A model generated the notes under the pieces. It had not been told where the DNA came from. It ran no database searches and was given only the letters and a program-made list of their open reading frames with translations. From Smittium mucronatum (lineage: Eukaryota > Kickxellomycota > Harpellomycetes > Harpellales > Legeriomycetaceae): DNA of 25,629 nt. Location of the stretch: contig LSSL01000704.1 of NCBI GenBank assembly GCA_001953115.1, positions 1 to 25,629 on the forward strand, given 5' to 3'. The position numbers and the translations under genes were made by a program. Below, piece by piece: positions 18,216 to 25,629 of this stretch; the stretch's first letter is position 1; every line of letters begins with the position of its first letter.

Positions 18216-20628
18216 TAAAATTAAGTTTAAGTATTTATAAATAACTTTGACCAGAGATATTTAATATTACATTGAAAATCCAATTGTGCGTTATAGAGAG
18301 GAAAAAAAAGGAAAAAAGATAAAAAACAAATAGAACCAATAAGAAAGACAACAACATTTTTTTGGTGATTTAATAAAGATTTAGGCTACGGAAAATGTTA
18401 GAAAAAATACTTTTTGGTGATTAATATAAGTTTGAGGTGATTCTTAGATGTTTGAGTTTTTTTGGATATAATTTTGGTATAAAAAAAAAGACAACTGTAT
18501 TTTAAAATTGAAAATGAAGCAAAAAAAAGAAAGATAAAAAATTTTCATAGCTTTTACCTTTTTTTGTAAGATTGGGATAATATTGAAATGAAAGAATGAA
18601 AATACAGAATGAAAAGTAGCGCAATTTTTTTTTTGATTTTCATGTATTAGTTTATGACTTTTGAGCTAATTATAAAGTTGATGCAAATAATCCTAATCTT
18701 TGAATAGATTAAATTGTATTATTATTGAATTTATTGGTGCAATAAAACAACTTTGTTTCAAAGATTTTAATTTTCTGGTTATTTATAATCTTATTTAAAT
18801 CCAATAAATTGATATAATCTAGAAACTGGGATCTTTTTATTTAATAAAATTATAAATATTTCAAATATAAATAGATAATGGCGGGAAGAATTAAATGAAA
18901 TAAAAATAGGAATGGATCTATTAAAAAGAATTTAATCTTAAAAAACATCCCATTTATCAACATAAATTTAATTGATAGTAATAATGGAAATTTTTTATAT
19001 CAATCAGAATACCTTTTAATTAATATTTTCTCTATTTAGCTTTTTTAAATAAAATTATTCTCATACTCTCATTGATTTTTTTATCATATATTTAGAAAAT
19101 GACATTTTTATAGAATTTTAGAGAGATTTTTTTAAAAAAAATACCTTATCGGAAATAAATTAAGTATTTTTCTAATAATCTATGTAGTTTTTATCAATAA
19201 TTCAAAGTTTTCTATTTTAATTTATAATAAATAGAAATTATAATAAATCTTTATAAGGATAACTAAAATATCAAAGGTTTATAACACCAAATCATGAATA
19301 AAAAATACATTTTTATGATATACATATATTATAAATTCTATAAAAATGTATATTAATTGCTAATATCTGGTTCTGAGGAACCTTTATTCTTTCTAAGGCC
19401 TCTTTATTTAAAGCTAGATATTTTCTAATACTAAACTTATGTTATGACTGAAATTTCTTTATTCGATTTATTTATTATACTGTTTTGTTTTAAATATTTG
19501 CTTTTTTATTTTTTCATACAAAAATCAAACTCTTTTAACCAATAGAAACATAAAATATAAAAATATTTTTCCTTAATAGATTTATATATGTCTAGGTTTT
19601 TTTAAAAAATTAAAAATGACCACAAATGTTTTAAAAATATATAAAGATACCATTTGTGTATCTTGAATCAAATTATAAACTCTATTAACCCTTCCAAAAA
19701 AAATTTTACAATTTTTTTTTTGGTATAGCTGGATTCATTTAACCGTTTGATCTATTCCTGGATAGAGAGAAAAAAATTGCGACCTAAAATAATATTAATT
19801 TATGACCCCCTAAGATTCGAAAGATTTTTCTTATGAAATAATAACTCTGATATTTTTCTTAGTAATAAATAAAAAAAATTCTGAAAGTAAAAGATATTCT
19901 CTATAAATTTTCCTGTAATCCTCAATTTTGCTATCAACAGGATATTTTTTCAAAAAAAAAAAAAAAGTAACTTTTTTTCATTTTTTTTTCAATTTCATTT
20001 AATGAGATGAATAATCTACTAGTGGGTAATTAAATGAGCATCTGCTGTCTGAAATCCCCTCTATTTATCTCTTAATTAAAAAGCATAATTCTTTACTCGA
20101 GTAAAATAGCTTAACATCACGATTCTCGCAAGGATTTTATGCTGAATAATAAGATAAACTCAGTAATAAAAGCTATGAAATTTTTATTTAAAAATATTAC
20201 AGATTAAATTAGCTTTCCTATTTTTTATTTATCGAATATATTAATTATTTATCCGTTATATTCGGAAATTATATATACCATTAAAACCAAGGAAAATTTC
20301 CCATACAAAATAATTCCAAATCGGGGTCATCAAATAATAATTTTGGTTTTGAGAAAATTTCATACTAAAAAATCTTTAGATTTCAGTTTTTAAAAGGTTA
20401 TTTGACGCATTCGATGAATTTCATAAAACAATGTAAAAACTATCTAAAAAATAAATATCCGATTTTTTTAACTATTTTGGTTACAGGTTTTTTTATTCCA
20501 ATAGACCCTTTTTTAGATTTGCGGGGTTATTTTTTTGATTAGAATAAAAAAGCGTTATATTTTGACTTAATAAATATTTATACCAATCAAAAAGAAAAAT
20601 CTTATAATACCTAAGAACAATAGGATTT

Positions 20629-20681
20629 TAACCAATAATGACATATATTAATGCCTATAATTTAAAGTGAATTATTGGTTA
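20629..20681. repeat. 11-bp inverted repeat
   Basis: TAACCAATAAT (20629-20639) and its exact reverse complement (20671-20681) flank a 31-base spacer. An outer pair, CTTATAA (20601-20607) and TTATAAG (20679-20685), partly overlaps it. It could form a small hairpin, and no function is suggested. Confidence 0.6.
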
Positions 20682-20711
20682 TAAGAATGACCCCACAGGT
20701 CCAGAAAAAAA

Positions 20712-20752
20712 TGTCTATTGGAATGAAAAAAAGTGTCTATTGGAATGAAAAA
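20712..20752 (+). repeat. Two-copy tandem repeat, period 22
   Basis: TGTCTATTGGAATGAAAAA occurs at 20712-20730 and again at 20734-20752 with no mismatch, indicating a local duplication. Confidence 0.9.
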
Positions 20753-23700
20753 TTCTGTAACTAAAATAATCAGAATGGTGGATGTTATGGAAAAATAAAA
20801 TTCAAGTTGTATATTATTTCCATATTTTGAGATTATCATCGGTCATCGTTGTAATTGAAGGTGTTTTATGTGTGGTGGGGCTAAAAAAAGTATTTAGACC
20901 TATAATTTTTTTTTATTTTTATGGTTTAATATATATGGCAGTTTAATATTATTCCAAATTTGCTAAAAAAAAAAAAATTCATGTTAATTATTAAATTCAA
21001 ATTTTCAAAAATTATAAAAAATTACATGCAAAATTTGTTAAAATGTAATTTTTAAATTCATTTCACTGAAAAAAAAAAAATTAATTAAAATAAAAAAATC
21101 GCAAAACCGGTAATATTATTTTTTTTTTTTTGTCAAAATTTTTTTCCCAAAGTAAAAAATAAAATTCGAAAAAACTATCAAAATGTGCATATATTGGTTG
21201 TAATTCATATAGTGCTATTTTTTTAAAAATTGTTATTGGAGTTTTAAATGTGCATAGTTTTCGAAACCGAAGCAATTTTCTTAGCCTTATATTTCCCAAA
21301 CTTATTATAGAAATTGTTTTACTTCAGAAGGATAAAAAGATTATGCGAACCATAATTTCTACCAAAAATCAATAAGAAAATTCCATATGCAATACTTTTA
21401 TACAAAAAAAGAAACCATATATACACCTTTTGATTTTTGGTGGATACATTAAAATATTAATTAAAGATGTAGAGAAACGCTTTATCGATACTTGGAGCTA
21501 GTTAAATTTTTTTTGAAATTTCCCCGGATCGGAATTGAAGCTTTTTTATGGGCGGCTAAATCATTCCAAAAATCATTTTGTTTACGTAAATTCAATTTAA
21601 ATGTGATTTACAAAGAATTTAAACAATAATTCAGGCTTTTTTATGGCATATAATTGAAATAAATTTTTCATGTTTTTTAACCCCTCCCAGAAAAAAACCT
21701 TTCCCCTCTTCTGTTCATATTTCTTAACAGTTTCAATTGTTTTAACTTAATATTGTACCAAATGTTATGTAAATTTATCAATCTAATGATAAAACCAAAA
21801 ATATTAATTCCAGTAGACGAATATTTTTTGATAATATATGTGTAGGAGAACATAAATACTTATAAAAATATTCCCAAAAGTAACCCCCTCCCCTCATTCA
21901 CACTTCCCAAAAATTTCGAGAAAGATCATTAGTTTTATTCTTTGAAAATAAAAATTGATTAAAATAAAGTCAAGCAAATTAATCTTTGGAGTAATTTATT
22001 GGTTAATAAATAGTCTATCATTCCGCATCAGTAAATATTCGACATTCATTGAAATCAAATGATGAAAATTATATATTCTGCTAACCAGCTGATTGATTTT
22101 AGATATTTTTTGATCCAGCTCTTATTTTTATTACTATGATTTCACTCGGTATTTCATATAAATCTGGTTGACCAAAAATTTACTTTTAATTTTCAAATTA
22201 ATACTTTTAAAAACTTCAGATCTTTAATTTATTTAGTTTTTAAATAAGGTTTGTTTTTAGGAAAAATTATTATTTTTAGTAATTAGTTATGATATTTTGG
22301 CATAATATCCTATATTTTTATATTTTTCTTTTACATTCCAAACTAGCTTTAGGAAAGATTTTCAGAGCTAAACACATTAATACAGTTAATTATTAAACGC
22401 GATATCTTTTAATAATTTCAAAGAACTTTTATTAGTTAACAAAAATTATTATTAATTTCCAAGATTTTTTCATTAATTTACTCACAATATCCAAAATTTT
22501 ATCCAACTAAATCCGGATATTCTTAACAATGATTATATATATATTTTTATTGGTCAAATAGATTCAATTTTTTTGACTTTATAATATTTTTTTCTGTCTA
22601 TAAAATTTAATATCCAATGAAATAATTGTAAACAATTTCATTTGATATGCCCAGAAAAGATCATTTTTGAGATAAATTGGTACAAAAAACATTAAGAATT
22701 TCAAAAAAATTAACATTTTTCTTGAGGAGAAATAATAGTAGTTTAATTGATTATTTTATAAAATATACCACGATCCCTCTTCTCTTTAACTATGATAATA
22801 ACAAGGAGCAAATAATAACACATTATTTAAATAAGATATTTTATTAGATAAAGAAAAAAATGAATAAAATAGGGCCATATTCCTTATACCATCTTTTATA
22901 TTTAAATATATTCGTCGTGATCTTTTGTCTCAAATTTTCGTATTTTTTTTATAAAATGTAGATATATAGATAAAATCAAGTCTAATACAAGCTTTTCATA
23001 TTTAAATCAATGTATTAAATACATGTTACGTATCATTTTTAATATAGAATGTGTTATAAAAATTTTAGAAGTATTTTAATGACTGTTAGGATTGTAAAAA
23101 AATAAAAAATTATCACTTCAAATACGAAAATATGCTTATTTACACGACTTTATTCAATAATGCATTTAAAATGATTTTTTTATTTTCGTTTTTTTATCGT
23201 AGATGTCTATTTTTTATTAGTTTCTAAATCTGGGTATTGATTCCATTAGATTTTTTTTTTTTTGAATCAAGCACCGCTAGATTTCGAAAAATTTAACAAA
23301 ATTCAATAAAAAACTTTGTCTGTATTAATAAATTTTAATACTAATCAATCATTAAGTAACTGCTAGTTTAATGATCGATATAAAAATTGATATTTATTTA
23401 TTTATTTTTTTCAAATAAAATTTGCAAAATTATCTTAACTTCGATATAAATTCATTTTATTTTATTCAGTTCTAATGTGTATTGAATAGCGAGAAACTAA
23501 AAAATATGGAAGATCAAAAGTAAAACTAGATTTCTTCAAGACCATTTTTGGTCGATCTTGCTTTCTTTTGTTTTGAATAAGCGCAATGTTGATGATATCA
23601 GTATTATCATTTTTTAATAGAAATAAGTACGCTTGTATGTATTTTTTCTTTTTCGGAAGTTAAAGCGCAAAAATGTATATATCGAAGCTAGTTTTTATAT

Positions 23701-25480
23701 ATTTATTCGATTAATTAATACTAAAGATTAGAAAAAATACAGCATTCTTTCTAAGCTATCAAATATTTCCTGCATTAAAAATTTGCGAAATTTTTCAAAA
23801 TTTAATCTTGTATCACCTTAATCGATTAAATATAAACCCTTTCCATGAGATTAAAATAAAAATTTTAATTCTAATGTTTCAATATTTTTCAAAAAAAAAC
23901 TTCATTGTATCAAATTTTAAGTGTATTTTGCAAGTAGAAGTTTTTTGGCTCAGCTATTATTCGCTTTATTAAACTTATAAAATCAATCAAGGATGTTTTT
24001 TTCCAATCTGTATACTTTTTTTTTTTTGTAGTCCTATTAAACCTTACAAGAGAATTATTTTTTGAGGGTCCAAATAAATTAAAGCCACCGTTTCAATTTG
24101 AATTTTTCTAAAAATAAAATTCGTTTATTGTTTTCAATGATACTTCCACTCTGGAAAATTGTGACCATTTTTTCATTTCTTTTTTTGAAGTCCCTAAAAG
24201 CTTATGAGTGGGAATTATCTGTATTTTGGATTCATCGAATTTTATGTCGCCCTTATAAGTGACTCAGACAGATTTAATAGACTCTGATATTTTCTTAGAT
24301 GCGCAGTACCTGCAGTTTACTCTTACCATCCGATTCTCAAAAATATTAATTTTTTAGTTATTGATTAGTGGAGTCGGCTATTATAGTTTTTTCTAGACAA
24401 TTTTAGACTATGTTTTTAAGGTCCTTATTTAGAGTTTCTAATACTCACAGATAAGACTTATAATTATCATTTTTTGTAACTCCTATTGTTACATGGAGGA
24501 ATTTCTGTTATATATCAGTAAATAAAGAAAACATTATTGTTAAATTTCCATTTATCAACCTAAATGTGGAGTCTATATGCATATTACTAGATTTTGAGAA
24601 AGATTCTATAAGACTTTTCGAATTCATTATATATCCGAATGTTTTTTGGTTAGATTAATAATCAAAAACTTAAATATTCTGCGAGTCGGGTTTGTAAGCC
24701 ATAAATTTTCATATTTATTATAATTTTTAGTAGATACTATATATTTTTACAAGATATATTTTCTTTGTGACTATTTATTGTAGTGTATGTCTTTAATAAC
24801 AAAAAAAAATACCAATGGAGTCTAAATTTCTTTTTAATTTTCTTTAGTTTATTTCCAAGTAGATGAAGGCCTAGAGCTTGATTTATCTCCCCCTACTCGC
24901 CTCTTTTCAAAAAAGCAAACTTCCAAATGCTTTTGAGAAAATAAAGTTTGTACATCCCCAGAATTTTACGTTAAAAATTTCAAATATACCATAAAATTTA
25001 TTAGTTTTTGGTTAAACCGCATATATTGTGTATATTTAAAGCTAAATGAATGTTTTTAGAAGAAAACTCTCCATTTTTCGATATTAATTTCGTAAAATGA
25101 ATTTTCGACTAATACACATCCCTAAAGATTATAGTTCATGTTTGAAATATTGAGTACATTTCTGTTATAATTAAAACCATAGAAATCTTATGTTATACAC
25201 GTATTAATATATATAGGGGATTCTTTTCAAGACCAGACTTTTTTTTTTGCTATGTAAACCACTTTCTACAACAAAACTACACAACCTTCAAACCAATATA
25301 AATGTAAAAATACTTTCTCTAATAAAATTTCAATATTTTGCCAATAGATAATTTCTTTTTGTAATTTAATATTCCAGATCATCCAATAATTTTGTGCTCG
25401 TTTTTAACACTGTATTTCCAAATTAAGAAAATGGCAAAAGTTTAATAGATATTGTCTTCTCTCAAAGATAATCACCCATG

Positions 25481-25500
25481 CACACACATATATATATATA
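25481..25500 (+). repeat. CA/TA dinucleotide microsatellite
   Basis: Four CA units followed directly by six TA units. Confidence 0.9.
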
Positions 25501-25629
25501 GTGTACTTAAGATAATAGTATGCTTTTGATCGAGGGATCGGTACTAGCGTATGGAGAATTACGAAAAAAAAAAAATCCAAAATTAATTTTACTGGATAAT
25601 TTTGTGTATATAAAGAAAAATATATTACG

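Larger units (their letters stand above)
18216..25629. other. Long AT-rich stretch without recognisable genes
   Basis: Over 7 kb of A/T-dominated sequence with long A and T runs and stops in all frames. Slightly less biased spots occur near 20690-20880, 21660-21920, 24180-24340 and 25510-25560, but none contains a motif, RNA box or open frame worth naming. A 72-codon - strand frame at 21081-21299 looks random. Small repeats are listed separately. Confidence 0.5.

Noticed and set aside
14600..18430. The shared word TTTTGGTGATT near 14620-14680 (- strand) and 18360-18425 (+ strand) as possible dispersed repeat ends.
   Set aside because: Similarity does not extend beyond about 12 AT-rich bases.
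1..25629. CRISPR arrays, phage or bacterial operon features, and an organellar genome origin.
   Set aside because: No regularly spaced repeats were seen. The Pol III-type 5S gene and the chromovirus with its target duplication indicate nuclear eukaryotic DNA, and the AT-richness is accompanied by no mitochondrial gene.

Overview
This is a very AT-rich (by eye about three-quarters A+T), gene-poor, repeat-decayed nuclear segment, most likely fungal. Three things point that way. One is a chromodomain-bearing Ty3/gypsy element of the kind common in fungi. The second is an isolated 5S rRNA gene, since fungi often scatter single 5S copies. The third is the 5S text itself, whose strings GAAAGCACC, GAAGTTAAGC and GGGGGACCACACGGGAATAC resemble Basidiomycota and Mucoromycota versions more than filamentous ascomycete ones. 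An AT-rich early-diverging fungus, for example an arbuscular mycorrhizal type, would fit, but the sequence does not prove the taxon. No intact protein-coding host gene can be supported.

Layout. Bases 1-241 are a GC-richer piece of an unrecognised, frameshifted reading frame that enters from outside the window. Bases 319-588 are a second unrecognised open stretch. From about 2.36 to 4.45 kb there is a badly decayed non-LTR (LINE-type) retrotransposon on the + strand, with recognisable endonuclease and reverse-transcriptase motifs. A full-length Ty3/gypsy retrotransposon occupies 4453-9897. It has two 202-bp LTRs with TGTAA...TTACA ends and a perfect 5-bp target duplication (TTGAC). It seems to have jumped into the older LINE relic, whose reading frame stays open across the empty site. 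Its single gag-pol frame carries 16 in-frame stops, two frameshifts and several lost catalytic residues, so it is a dead copy.

From 9.9 to 15.4 kb there is AT-rich sequence with one slightly GC-richer patch at 12.7-13.1 kb. A 5S rRNA gene lies on the - strand at 15451-15569 and is followed by a T6 terminator. Between 17.4 and 18.2 kb a sharp GC-richer island holds an unrecognised - strand reading frame of 162 codons. It starts with ATG, contains two internal stops and ends in a perfect 9-bp hairpin. The remainder, to 25.6 kb, is AT-rich sequence in which I see only small repeats.

How the parts relate. The window reads as layered transposon insertion and decay: a LINE first, then the gypsy element, then point mutation and homopolymer slippage. 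The two gypsy LTRs differ at 21 of 202 sites and 13 of these are transversions, so the decay is not classical RIP. The two unexplained GC-richer blocks (1-241 and 17.4-18.2 kb) are the best candidates for something undescribed.
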